Shown here piece by piece: positions 1 to 8,142 of a stretch of DNA of 31,271 nt. The notes below the pieces were generated by a model. The model saw nothing but the letters and a program-made list of their open reading frames with translations. It was not told the DNA's origin and did not search any database. Position 1 is the stretch's first letter. Each line of letters begins with the position of its first letter. Made by a program: the position numbers and the translations under genes. This DNA is from Klebsiella pneumoniae (GTDB lineage: Bacteria; Bacteroidota; Bacteroidia; Flavobacteriales; Flavobacteriaceae): NCBI GenBank assembly GCA_943325355.2, contig CALPPA020000001.1:1-31271 (forward strand), read 5' to 3'.

Positions 1-363
1 AAAATCTTATGGGAACCTTCTCTTATGTTTCAATTGGTTGATCAAACAGGTGAAAAAGCAATTGATTTTAATATGAAAGCCTATAAGAGTTTTGATTTTG
101 GTAGACTATGGGCTGCTTTATCCTATCGAAGAAGTTTTGATGGAGCTGATTACTTAAGCGGAAGCGGAGTTTCATCTCAAAAATTACAGTACATCACGCC
201 AATTGTAGGAGTAAATTTTAATAAATTTATGTTCGCTTATACGTATTCGTATCTTTCAGGCCCAGTGAATTTTGATACAGGAGGTTTTCATCAAATTACT
301 TTGGGAATCGATTTGTTCTGCAAAAAAGAGAAATACGAATGTGCCTGTCCTGCTATAAATTAG
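1..363 (+). CDS. PorP/SprF family T9SS outer-membrane protein, C-terminal part
   Basis: The frame is open to the first base of the window, so the gene starts outside it and only about the last 120 residues are seen. The visible part has alternating aromatic and polar stretches typical of outer-membrane beta strands (for example FDFGRLWAALSYRR and NKFMFAYTYSYLSGP) and the GGFHQITLGIDLF segment that usually precedes the Cys-rich end of PorP/SprF proteins; here the tail is CKKEKYECACPAIN. Family members are outer-membrane barrels that work with the type IX secretion system, often beside a dedicated secreted adhesin, which would lie upstream of this window. The internal ATG at 25 is not taken as the start because the upstream codons continue in frame. 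The family is fairly sure, the exact paralogue is not. Confidence 0.8.
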   Translation, partial: KILWEPSLMFQLVDQTGEKAIDFNMKAYKSFDFGRLWAALSYRRSFDGADYLSGSGVSSQKLQYITPIVGVNFNKFMFAYTYSYLSGPVNFDTGGFHQITLGIDLFCKKEKYECACPAIN

Positions 364-385
364 TTTTGAAACCAAATCCCTCAAA

Positions 386-904
386 ATGTTACTAAAATCT
401 GTAAACGGAAAAACTCCTTCTATTCCCGATGATTGTTACGTAGCCGAGAATGCAACTATTATTGGAGATGTTACTTTTGGTGCGTTATGTAGTGTTTGGT
501 TTAATGCTGTAGTGAGAGGTGATGTCAATTTTATTACCATTGGCAACAAAGTAAATATTCAAGATGGTGCGATTATTCATTGTACCTATCTAAAACATCC
601 CACAATTATAGGCAATAATGTTTCTATAGGGCATAACGCAATAGTACATGGTTGTACGATTCACGATAATGTCCTTGTAGGAATGGGAGCTATTGTAATG
701 GATAACTGTATTGTAGAAAGTAATTCTATTATTGCTGCTGGGGCTGTGATTACTCAAAACACAGTTGTTGAATCTGGAAGTATTTATGCTGGAATTCCTG
801 CTAAAAAAGTTAAGGAAATTAATCAGTCTGATTTTGCTGGAGAAGTATCTCGTATTGCAAATAATTATGTGATGTATTCAGGATGGTATAAAGAAGAGGA
901 ATAA
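386..904 (+). CDS. Gamma-carbonic-anhydrase-like hexapeptide-repeat protein
   Basis: 172 residues, the usual length for the YrdA/PaaY-type gamma class. It is a left-handed beta-helix protein made of [LIV]-G-x4 hexapeptides. The signature RGDVNFITIGNKVNIQDG lies at about 44-61, and the three histidines expected to bind the metal between subunits of the trimer are at His65, His83 and His88 (GHNAIVHGC). The last 30 residues form the amphipathic C-terminal helix. The family is predicted to hydrate carbon dioxide, but several members show weak or no activity, so the true substrate is open. It starts 22 bases after the PorP/SprF gene and may be cotranscribed with it. It converges on murI with only 10 bases between stop codons and no terminator that I can see. 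Confidence 0.88.
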   Translation: MLLKSVNGKTPSIPDDCYVAENATIIGDVTFGALCSVWFNAVVRGDVNFITIGNKVNIQDGAIIHCTYLKHPTIIGNNVSIGHNAIVHGCTIHDNVLVGMGAIVMDNCIVESNSIIAAGAVITQNTVVESGSIYAGIPAKKVKEINQSDFAGEVSRIANNYVMYSGWYKEEE

Positions 905-914
905 TTTAAATTCT

Positions 915-1691
915 TCAGAAATCTTTTTCAATTATTTTATATTTATTTTCTAGAATTTCAGAAAGCACTTTTGGATTTGAGTTTGTGTAAAATATTGGCT
1001 CATTTTTTTCAATAGTCGAAAACCCTACTTTTTCTCTCAAGACATTTTTAACTTGCCTAGCCACTGCTTCACCTGAATCAATAATTTCAATGTGAGATGG
1101 AAGTATTTTTTTTATCTGTGGGATTAAATAAGGATAATGGCTGCAACCCAAAACTAGGTAATCGATATTTTCTTCAATCATTGGATTCAGATAGGAGTTC
1201 AATAATTGAGTCATTTCGGGAGAATTGATATTTCCGTTTTCTATGAGTTGAACTATACCGTGACCTACTTGTTCTATTATTTTTGTATCCTGATACATTT
1301 CTGCAGTTTTGTTGAAAAGGGCACTGTTGAGTGTTCCTTGAGTAGCCAAAATCCCGATAGTTTGTGTCTTCGAATTCGTTGCAGCCGGTTTTATGGCGGG
1401 TTCTATGCCAATAAAAGGAACATCGTATTTTGCTCTCAATTCTTGAATAGCATTTGTTGTAGCCGTGTTGCAAGCAACCACAATCAATTTGCAATTCATT
1501 TTAAGCAAAAATTCTGTGTTTTTTATGCATAAAGCAATTATATCGGCTTTAGATTTCTGACCATAAGGAGCGTTTTTACTATCGGCTAAATAGATGGTTT
1601 TTTCGTTGGGCAGTAATTGATGAATGGCCGACCAAATGGATGTTCCTCCAATACCTGAGTCAAAAATTCCAATAGGTCGATCGTTATCCAT
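915..1691 (-). CDS. murI: Glutamate racemase
   Basis: Converts L-glutamate to D-glutamate for peptidoglycan stem peptides in the cytoplasm. 258 residues, normal for the family. The N-terminal motif IGIFDSGIGG (Asp11, Ser12) and the two catalytic cysteines are present: Cys74 in VACNTAT and Cys183 in LGCSHYPYL, with His185 next to the second. ADSKNAPYG at 36-44 is also family-typical. It lies downstream of the bamA/ompH block on the same strand, but the strong terminator at 1741-1780 separates them, so it probably has its own promoter. A near-consensus -10 (TTAATTTG on the minus strand, plus-strand bases 1712-1719) is a candidate. All key residues are intact. Confidence 0.96.
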   Translation of the reverse strand: MDNDRPIGIFDSGIGGTSIWSAIHQLLPNEKTIYLADSKNAPYGQKSKADIIALCIKNTEFLLKMNCKLIVVACNTATTNAIQELRAKYDVPFIGIEPAIKPAATNSKTQTIGILATQGTLNSALFNKTAEMYQDTKIIEQVGHGIVQLIENGNINSPEMTQLLNSYLNPMIEENIDYLVLGCSHYPYLIPQIKKILPSHIEIIDSGEAVARQVKNVLREKVGFSTIEKNEPIFYTNSNPKVLSEILENKYKIIEKDF

Positions 1692-1740
1692 AGAAACAAA
1701 GTTAAGTGCTGCAAATTAAATATCCTAAAAATTCATAGTA

Positions 1741-1780
1741 TAAAAAAAACGCTCAATCCAATTTTTGGATTGAGCGTTTA
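1741..1780 (-). terminator. Strong intrinsic terminator after the ompH genes
   Basis: A 14-bp perfect inverted repeat, AAACGCTCAATCCA at 1747-1760 and its complement at 1766-1779. Read on the minus strand it is followed by a run of eight T. It lies 20 bases after the stop of the short ompH gene and ends the porG-uppS-bamA-ompH-ompH transcript before murI. Confidence 0.9.
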
Positions 1781-1799
1781 TATTTAATTTGAATGGTTT

Positions 1800-2300
1800 T
1801 TAGAATCCTAAATCTTTTTTCACGTCAGCAGTTAAGTTAGGGCCGTCAGCAAGTAAAAGAGTTGATCCATCAAGAACATATTGAAACCCTTTAGCTTTAC
1901 CCACTTTTTGAATAGAAGCTCTTACTTTTTCGTAAATAGGCTTTGTGATATCTTCTTGCTTTTGTTGCAATTCTTTTTGGGCATTTTGACCAAAATCTTG
2001 AATTCTTTTTTGCATATCTTGAACCTCTTTTTGACGTTCAGCATTTATAGCATCAGTAACAGTTGCAGCTTCAGTATCATACTTTTTCAATTTAGCTTGA
2101 AATTCATCTGCCATTTTTTTGTAATCTGCATCATAAGTTTTGCTTAGTGTTTCAAGTTGCTTTTGAGCATCAAGCATTGCAGGCATTTTTGTCATAATAT
2201 CACTTACATCAACATGAGCTGTTTTTGCTTGTGCGTTCATAGTTTGGCTGGCTCCTAAAATTAGTATTGCAGCAATTAGTAAAGTTTTGATTTGTTTCAT
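1800..2300 (-). CDS. OmpH/Skp family periplasmic chaperone (short form)
   Basis: 166 residues with a signal peptide of about 23 residues ending MNAQ. The mature part begins AKTAHVDVSDIM, the beta strand of the OmpH body. It continues through a long Lys/Gln/Glu/Ala helical stretch (about 45-130), the two tentacle-like coiled-coil helices, and returns to the body with KGFQYVLDGSTLLLADG. Skp-like proteins hold unfolded outer-membrane proteins in the periplasm and pass them to the Bam complex, which fits the position behind bamA. It starts 16 bases after the stop of the longer ompH gene and is followed by a strong terminator. The skp symbol is avoided because there are two family members here. 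Confidence 0.92.
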   Translation of the reverse strand: MKQIKTLLIAAILILGASQTMNAQAKTAHVDVSDIMTKMPAMLDAQKQLETLSKTYDADYKKMADEFQAKLKKYDTEAATVTDAINAERQKEVQDMQKRIQDFGQNAQKELQQKQEDITKPIYEKVRASIQKVGKAKGFQYVLDGSTLLLADGPNLTADVKKDLGF

Positions 2301-2316
2301 TGTTTTAAAATATTAA

Positions 2317-3816
2317 TTAATTATTGTTTGTATTCTCTTTTGTTGTTTTTAATTTTTCTTCTTGTGCTTTTTTGGCAGCTTCTCTATCTTCTAGTATTTT
2401 TTTTCTTTTTTCTTCTAAAGCTTTTTTGCGTTCTTCAATTACTTTATTTCGTTCTTCAAGCGATTTTGCTCTGGCATCAGCTTGTTTTTGTTTAGCTTCT
2501 TCTGCAGCCGTTTTTGTTGTTGGTTCTTTGGCAGTGTCAGTTTCATTTGCTGATTTAGCCGTTTGAGTGTCAGTTGTTGGCGCTTTTGCTTCTTCTTTTA
2601 TTGTGCTTTCAGAAACCGTGCCAGTTTTTTTTGTCTCTTTTGCTTCTATGGTTTGCTTTCTTTTTTCTTCCTGTGCTTTTTTATTGTCTTCTGCTGCTTT
2701 TTTGCGATCTTCGAGCGTTTTTGCTCTAGCATCCGCTTGTCTTTGTTTTGCTTCTGCAGCAGACGCGGCTGCAGCGGTTTTCGCGGATTCTTTTTCTACT
2801 CCATTTTCAGGAGAAACTTCCGTACTTGAAGCAGCAGGAACAGCACCTGTTTTTTTAGCTTCTCTATCTGCTAAAATTTGTAACCTTCTTTCTTCTGCAG
2901 CTTTTTTCTTGTCTTCAACTGCTTGTTTTCTAATTTCAAGGGTTTTTGCTCTTTCATCAGCTTGCAATTGTTTTGCTTCAGCAGCAGCAGTAAATGCTGC
3001 TTCTTTTTCAACATTTTTATCGGTTGTTGTTGCAGTTTTTGCAGTTGTTGGAGCTGTGCCATTTTTTTTAGCTTCTCTATCCGCTATGATTTGCATTCTT
3101 TTGTCTTCGGCTTCTTGTTTTCTTTGTTCTTGTTCTGCTAATCGACCAGCAATAACTGCATCTCGCGCTGCTTTTTTTGTATCCAACGATTTTTGTCTGG
3201 CAGATAAAGCTGGATTATCATTTATTGCCTCTTCTTTTGCTTGTCTAGCTTCTTCTTCCTTTAGCTGTTTTTTTGTAAGTTGTTCTCTTTTCTCAGTTCG
3301 ATTTAAAACACGAATAATTTGGTCGCTAATATCGAATCTTTTAGCAGCAAAAAGCATTGTTAAATCTGATGTTTTGTCAAATATGAAGTCGTATTTTTGG
3401 GCTTCGGCAATATCCTGCACGGCTGAAAAAACTTGATCTTGTATCGGTTTTGTCAATCCCGCTTTTTGGGTCATTAAATCCCCATTTGGTCCAAACCTTT
3501 TTTGTTGGAACTCCAAATTTTCGTTTTCAAGAAATGCGATTTCTGCAATTCTTTCTTCTATAAGACCTTTTGTCAGTAAAGCTTTTTCAGTTTTAAGAGC
3601 TTCTTTAAGTTTGTTTATTTCAATTTTTTTCGCTTCAACTTCTTGTTTCCATTTTTGGGCTTTTTGTTCTAATTGATTTTGCGCCTCGGTATAATCTGGA
3701 ACATTTTGTAAAATGTATTCCATATCAATATAGCCCACTTTTGTCCCCCTTGTTTGTGCCTGAAATGTATACGATACAATCAGTGAAATAAATAAAAATA
3801 AAAATTGTTTTCTCAT
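2317..3816 (-). CDS. OmpH/Skp family protein with long repeat-rich C-terminal extension
   Basis: 499 residues, about three times the usual OmpH length. Residues 1-21 are a signal peptide (ending FQA-Q). About 25-172 is a complete OmpH domain: strand TKVGYIDMEYIL, two long charged helices, then KYDFIFDKTSDLTMLF. From about 178 to the end the protein is almost entirely Lys/Glu/Ala/Arg/Gln, predicted to be helical or coiled coil, with a recurring block. ADREAKK-like motifs occur at about 245, 317, 392 (degenerate) and 476; AEAKQ-QADxRAK-LE motifs at about 279, 354 and 439. Blocks are linked by Thr/Pro/Ala/Ser-rich segments. It lies between bamA (34 bases upstream) and the short ompH gene (16 bases downstream), so it is expected to act in periplasmic outer-membrane protein assembly. 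The role of the tail is unknown. Confidence 0.85.
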   Translation of the reverse strand: MRKQFLFLFISLIVSYTFQAQTRGTKVGYIDMEYILQNVPDYTEAQNQLEQKAQKWKQEVEAKKIEINKLKEALKTEKALLTKGLIEERIAEIAFLENENLEFQQKRFGPNGDLMTQKAGLTKPIQDQVFSAVQDIAEAQKYDFIFDKTSDLTMLFAAKRFDISDQIIRVLNRTEKREQLTKKQLKEEEARQAKEEAINDNPALSARQKSLDTKKAARDAVIAGRLAEQEQRKQEAEDKRMQIIADREAKKNGTAPTTAKTATTTDKNVEKEAAFTAAAEAKQLQADERAKTLEIRKQAVEDKKKAAEERRLQILADREAKKTGAVPAASSTEVSPENGVEKESAKTAAAASAAEAKQRQADARAKTLEDRKKAAEDNKKAQEEKRKQTIEAKETKKTGTVSESTIKEEAKAPTTDTQTAKSANETDTAKEPTTKTAAEEAKQKQADARAKSLEERNKVIEERKKALEEKRKKILEDREAAKKAQEEKLKTTKENTNNN

Positions 3817-3850
3817 AACTTTGCTTTATTAGAAAAATTTATATTATTTT

Positions 3851-6547
3851 TTAAAATTGTTGTCCAATGATAAAATGGGTTTCCCACCCATTTGCTTTTG
3901 GTGCTTGCAACCCGTTAGGTAATGGCAATCCATCAAATCCGTATCCAAAATCAATTCCCAATAATCCAAAAGCAGGCATAAATACCCTTAATCCAACTCC
4001 TGCCGAACGGTTTAAAGAAAATGGATTGTAATTTTTGAATGTATCAAATGACGAACCCGCCTCTAAAAACGTTAATGCATAAATAGATGCTGATGGTTTA
4101 AGTGTAATTGGGTATCGTAATTCTAATGAAAATTTATTGTAAATAGTTGCGCCATTTGATTCTTGAGCTACTCCGCTAACGGGTGTTAATGAGCCATTTG
4201 GATAGCCTCTCAATGCTATTACTTCTCTACCGTCCATAGCGAAGTTTTGCATACCATCACCTCCTAAAAAGAACCTTTCAAAGGGAATAATTCCTCTTTC
4301 CTGATTGTATGCTCCTAAGAATCCGAACTCAACTAGCGATCGCAGTACCAAAGGACTTTTATTAGTTCCCAAAACTTTTGTATACCAATCTGCTTTAAAC
4401 TTTAATTTATAATATTCCAGCCAGTTGTATTTTTGCTGGTCAACTTTTGCTGGATCAGCGGCAGCGTCCTGATAATTTGATACGCTATTTGGTCTAGTAT
4501 TTGTTGCGTTGGGAATTTCCTCTAAGTAATCTCCATTGTTAACTATTACTCCATTATTTCCTTCGTAAGATGGTCCAGAATAAGTGTATTTATATTCCTT
4601 CTGATCACCCAATGTTGCATAATCGATTCCGTTAAACAAGGAGTAAGGGAGTGTGAATTTACCAGTTATACTGAACTCTGCTCCATAAATTGGAAATATT
4701 GGGTTAATCCCTTTATTACTTCTTGAAAGGCCTATGGTGTAAGCTAAGTTTCTAGAAGCGCCATCACCAAAAGTAAATAATCCTGTATTGTAATTATTTA
4801 GATCATAATGTTGATAACTAACGGTCTGTGATAATCCAAAGTAATCATCCGGTACGCTAAGTCTTTTATAAATACCTGCGGACATAGTTAAGATATTGAA
4901 ACTTTTAGTTCTATCGACAGTCTGAGTCTGAAAATTGTTTAAAAACTGCTGTGTATAGGATATTGAAGTGTTTAACTGTACTGGTTTTCTTTTTCCAAAC
5001 CACGGTTCTGAGAACGAAAGACTGTAGGTTCTAAAGAAAGAACTTGCTTGTAATCGTAAGGATACTTTTTGACCGTCACCCATTGGGAGTGGTTTGTAAG
5101 CTTCTTTATTAAATAAATTTCTGGCGGAAAAATTATTAAATGACAATCCTAAAGTTCCTATGAAACCACCGCCGCCATAACCTCCTTGAAGTTCAATCTG
5201 GCTGGCTCCTTTTTCGGTCAAAGGATATTCAATATCCACCGTTCCAGCAGCTGCATCTACGTTTTTGAATTTAGGTTCAATAGTTTCTGGGTCAAAAAAT
5301 CCTAATTGTCCAATTTCACGAATAGTTCTGATAAGTAGTTCTTTGTTGTATTTTTCTCCAGGTTTAGTTCTAAGTTCTCTATAAATTACGTGGTCATTCG
5401 TTTTGTCGTTTCCTGTAACAGTAATTTTGTTGAAATAAGCTATTGGGCCTTCTGTAATTCGAATTTCAAAATCAATCGAGTCGTTGGCAGTTTTTGTTTC
5501 TACTGCATTAATATTGGAAAACAAATATCCATTGTTTTGATATAAATTGGTGATATCATCCCCGTCTGGTTTTGTCTTATCTGCAATTCTTTTTTCAAGA
5601 AGCACACCATTATAGGTATCTCCTTTTTTGATGCCTATCATACCTAGAAGTCCTTCATCTGAATAGACTGTATTTCCTAAGAATTTGATGTTTCCAAAAC
5701 GGTATTTATTCCCTTCCTCCACTTTTATTTTAATCATTAAAGCCTTTAAATCGGCGTTGTATGCCACAGAATCCGAAATTATTCGTGCATCTCTATATCC
5801 CTTTTCTTTATAAGCATCAATAACTTTCACTAAATCAGCATCATATTTTTCTTTTATAAATTTTGATGCTTTTAAAGAAATTAAGGTTTTTCGTTTGGTA
5901 TCTTTCATAGCGGCTCGCAAGGTCTCATCTTTAATTTCCTTGTTCCCGACGAATTCGATATCTTTAATTTTAACTTTAGAACCTTTGTCAATTTTCACCA
6001 CCATATTAACTTGGTTAACTTGCGCAGTGTCTATAACGGTATTTATGGTTACCTTGGTATTGAAGAAACCGTCTTTTTTGTATTTATTTTCAATATAATT
6101 TTTTGTAGTAGTAATTAAATTTTCATTAACCACTTTGCCTTTTGTAAGTCCGTTGTCTTTTATCAGGCCTTCAATTTTGCTTTTATTAACGCCTACAAGT
6201 TTTACATCATTTAATTTTGGAAGTTCTTCTACGTGTAAATCAAGGTAAATACTGTCCATCTCAATCTTATTTATATAAAATGAAATTTCGTCGAAAAGGC
6301 CTAATTTGCCTAACTTTTTAATAGCGTTACTTATTTCTTCACCAGGAACTGTAATTTCCTGCCCTTTTTCAAGGCCAGCAAAGGTTACAACGGTGTTTGA
6401 GTTAAAGCTTATTTTGCCAACAACGTCAACTTTGGCTAGAATATATTTTTTTCCTTGGTCAAATGGGACTCTATCTTGGGCTTTAATTTGAGAAAAAATT
6501 CCAAAAAGTAAAAGGCTAAGGACTATTTTTATGCTTTTTTGTAACAC
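3851..6547 (-). CDS. bamA: Outer-membrane protein assembly factor BamA (Omp85)
   Basis: Essential insertase for beta-barrel proteins in the outer membrane. From the chosen GTG start (plus-strand bases 6545-6547) it is 898 residues: signal peptide of 24 residues ending IKAQ, five POTRA domains over about 30-450 (recurrent pieces such as YILAKVDVVGKISFN, VKIKDIEFVGN, YRFGNIKFLGN, AYFNKITVTGND), then a 16-strand barrel ending in the terminal phenylalanine of HFIIGQQF. The start needs judgement. The frame runs open far upstream into uppS with no ATG close to the signal peptide. An ATG at 6622 would overlap uppS by 68 bases and put 24 poorly fitting residues before the signal peptide; a second GTG at 6571 is possible. 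Translation is probably coupled to uppS, whose stop is about 8 bases upstream of the chosen GTG. Confidence 0.93.
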   Translation of the reverse strand: MLQKSIKIVLSLLLFGIFSQIKAQDRVPFDQGKKYILAKVDVVGKISFNSNTVVTFAGLEKGQEITVPGEEISNAIKKLGKLGLFDEISFYINKIEMDSIYLDLHVEELPKLNDVKLVGVNKSKIEGLIKDNGLTKGKVVNENLITTTKNYIENKYKKDGFFNTKVTINTVIDTAQVNQVNMVVKIDKGSKVKIKDIEFVGNKEIKDETLRAAMKDTKRKTLISLKASKFIKEKYDADLVKVIDAYKEKGYRDARIISDSVAYNADLKALMIKIKVEEGNKYRFGNIKFLGNTVYSDEGLLGMIGIKKGDTYNGVLLEKRIADKTKPDGDDITNLYQNNGYLFSNINAVETKTANDSIDFEIRITEGPIAYFNKITVTGNDKTNDHVIYRELRTKPGEKYNKELLIRTIREIGQLGFFDPETIEPKFKNVDAAAGTVDIEYPLTEKGASQIELQGGYGGGGFIGTLGLSFNNFSARNLFNKEAYKPLPMGDGQKVSLRLQASSFFRTYSLSFSEPWFGKRKPVQLNTSISYTQQFLNNFQTQTVDRTKSFNILTMSAGIYKRLSVPDDYFGLSQTVSYQHYDLNNYNTGLFTFGDGASRNLAYTIGLSRSNKGINPIFPIYGAEFSITGKFTLPYSLFNGIDYATLGDQKEYKYTYSGPSYEGNNGVIVNNGDYLEEIPNATNTRPNSVSNYQDAAADPAKVDQQKYNWLEYYKLKFKADWYTKVLGTNKSPLVLRSLVEFGFLGAYNQERGIIPFERFFLGGDGMQNFAMDGREVIALRGYPNGSLTPVSGVAQESNGATIYNKFSLELRYPITLKPSASIYALTFLEAGSSFDTFKNYNPFSLNRSAGVGLRVFMPAFGLLGIDFGYGFDGLPLPNGLQAPKANGWETHFIIGQQF

Positions 6548-6554
6548 TAAAAAA

Positions 6555-7295
6555 TTATTTAATTTGTTCACTTGTTTTTCCAAATCTACGCTCTCTTTTT
6601 TGATAACTAATAATAGCCTCATATAAATTTTGTTCTTTAAAGTCTGGCCATAATATATCAGTAAAATACAATTCTGCGTAGGCAATTTGCCATAACAAAA
6701 AATTACTTATTCTATGTTCTCCACTAGTTCTTATCAATAAATCTACCTCTGGTAAATTTCGCGTGTAAAGATGCTCATTTATAATTGAATCGTCAATAGA
6801 CTCTATTGAAATTATATTATTTTTAACTTTATCGCTTATGTTTCTTACAGCATTTACAAGTTCCTCTCTTGAACCATAACTTAAAGCTAAGGTTAGTGTC
6901 ATTCTATTATTATCTTTGGTTTTATTGATAACATCAAGTAGTTCGTTTTGGGCTGATTTTGGTAATTTTTCTAAATTACCAATAGCGTTTAATTTGATGT
7001 TATTGTCTTGCAATGTCTTAAGTTCTTTCTTTAATGAGCGTATTAATATTTTCATTAAAGTGTCTATTTCCAGTTTTGGTCTGTTCCAATTTTCGGTAGA
7101 AAATGCATAAAGTGTAAGGTATTCTATGCCTAACCTTGCGCAAGCCTTTATGTTCTCTTTTACAGATTTTGTACCACTCTCGTGACCTAAAGCTCTCAAA
7201 AGCCCTTTTTGTTTAGCCCATCGACCATTGCCGTCCATAATAATGGCTAAATGTTTGGGTAAATTTGTTGTGTCTATTTTCTCTAGTAAATTCAT
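6555..7295 (-). CDS. uppS: Isoprenyl transferase (undecaprenyl diphosphate synthase)
   Basis: Cis-prenyltransferase that extends farnesyl diphosphate with isopentenyl diphosphate to make the C55 lipid carrier for cell-wall and surface polysaccharide synthesis. 246 residues, normal length. The catalytic Asp21 lies in AIIMDGNGRWAKQ. LTLYAFSTENWNRP is the substrate-tunnel motif, and the C-terminal signature IRTSGEHRISNFLLWQIAYAE (in two adjacent parts) is complete, including the Arg and Ser that bind the diphosphate. It sits 3 bases after the PorG-like gene and just before bamA on the same strand, so the three are almost certainly one transcript. The order PorG-like, uppS, bamA, ompH is what I recall from other Bacteroidota. 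Confidence 0.97.
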   Translation of the reverse strand: MNLLEKIDTTNLPKHLAIIMDGNGRWAKQKGLLRALGHESGTKSVKENIKACARLGIEYLTLYAFSTENWNRPKLEIDTLMKILIRSLKKELKTLQDNNIKLNAIGNLEKLPKSAQNELLDVINKTKDNNRMTLTLALSYGSREELVNAVRNISDKVKNNIISIESIDDSIINEHLYTRNLPEVDLLIRTSGEHRISNFLLWQIAYAELYFTDILWPDFKEQNLYEAIISYQKRERRFGKTSEQIK

Positions 7296-7298
7296 TTT

Positions 7299-7973
7299 TT
7301 ATTCTGCACAATAGCAAGGCTTATTTCCAAAGGTATACGTTAGAGTTAACCCTGAAAAGACATACCAGTCATTATTATTTATATTTCCAAATTTTTGCAA
7401 ACTTTCATCCTTTGGATTGCTTCCGTCTAAATTATCCGTAAACGTATATCTCGTTCCAATCTCCAAACCTAATACAAAGCGTGGGGTTATATTTGATTTT
7501 ATCCCTAAAGCCATCGGGATTGCCAAGGCTCCAATATCCTTATCCATTATAACTATGTTTGATGCTGAATAGGCATCATTGGATCTGAAATAGCTTATTC
7601 CAGAATACACATAAGGAGTAATTTTTGTTTTACTGTCGTGCAAATTAAAGTCAAAAAAATTGAATTCAAGGCCTAAAGATACTTCTTTTATACTGTTATT
7701 AAAACGATATCCTCTTTGATTTCTGCCAGGTTCATTTGAATCAAGGTCATTTGCAGAAAGATAAGCGCCATTTAATGAAAATCGATACGAATGTCTTGGG
7801 CTTTTATTCCATTTATATAGGATTCCAAATGCTGGTTCATTTGGCGAAATATAGGTTGTAAGACCAACATCTCCAACATAGTTGCTTCCGCCTACAAATA
7901 TCCCTACCTCGTGAATTTGGGCATTCATTGTAAAAAACAACAAAAACAGGGAGAGATGGAATAGTTTATACAT
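7299..7973 (-). CDS. DUF6089 / PorG-like outer-membrane protein
   Basis: 224 residues from the ATG at 7973. Signal peptide of about 19 residues (MYKLFHLSLFLLFFTMNAQ), then an eight-strand-like barrel beginning IHEVGIFVGGSNYVGDVG and ending LTLTYTFGNKPCYCAE. In Porphyromonas gingivalis the PorG component of the type IX secretion system is encoded at the same place, beside uppS and bamA, so a T9SS role is likely here. The start was chosen over a longer frame beginning with TTG at 7994: that TTG is the last three bases of a perfect TATATTTG -10 box (plus-strand 7992-7999) and cannot be in the transcript. The Cys-x-Cys near the end also occurs in PorP/SprF proteins. The function is inferred from neighbours and barrel pattern, not tested. 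Confidence 0.82.
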   Translation of the reverse strand: MYKLFHLSLFLLFFTMNAQIHEVGIFVGGSNYVGDVGLTTYISPNEPAFGILYKWNKSPRHSYRFSLNGAYLSANDLDSNEPGRNQRGYRFNNSIKEVSLGLEFNFFDFNLHDSKTKITPYVYSGISYFRSNDAYSASNIVIMDKDIGALAIPMALGIKSNITPRFVLGLEIGTRYTFTDNLDGSNPKDESLQKFGNINNNDWYVFSGLTLTYTFGNKPCYCAE

Positions 7974-7991
7974 TAAATTAAAAATTGCGTG

Positions 7992-8020
7992 CAAATATAA
8001 GAATTATCAATTTGAATCAA
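7992..8020 (-). promoter_or_regulatory. Bacteroidota-type promoter of the porG-uppS-bamA-ompH block
   Basis: Read on the minus strand: TTG (plus 8018-8020), an 18-base gap, then TATATTTG (7992-7999), matching the TTG-N17-23-TAnnTTTG consensus exactly. The predicted transcript starts near 7985, leaving a leader of only about 12 bases before the ATG at 7973. Confidence 0.7.
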
Positions 8021-8142
8021 TACGCAATAATATAAATGTGCATTTTAATATAAAATTGCCGCAAATAGAAATAGCTTTTATTGATACGATACAACCAAAA
8101 CGATAAAAATAAGGGTATTCGTATATTGGCTAGTAGAAATGA

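Noticed and set aside
2567..3436. Long plus-strand reading frame (289 codons) opposite the long ompH gene
   Set aside because: It is the antisense of a repetitive Lys/Glu/Ala coding region, which removes stops and gives a Ser/Ala/Phe-rich string with no family pattern. The minus-strand frame has a signal peptide and an OmpH domain.
6555..6685. Frameshift or fusion between uppS and bamA
   Set aside because: Both proteins are complete; the long upstream extension of the bamA frame is only open sequence overlapping uppS in another frame.
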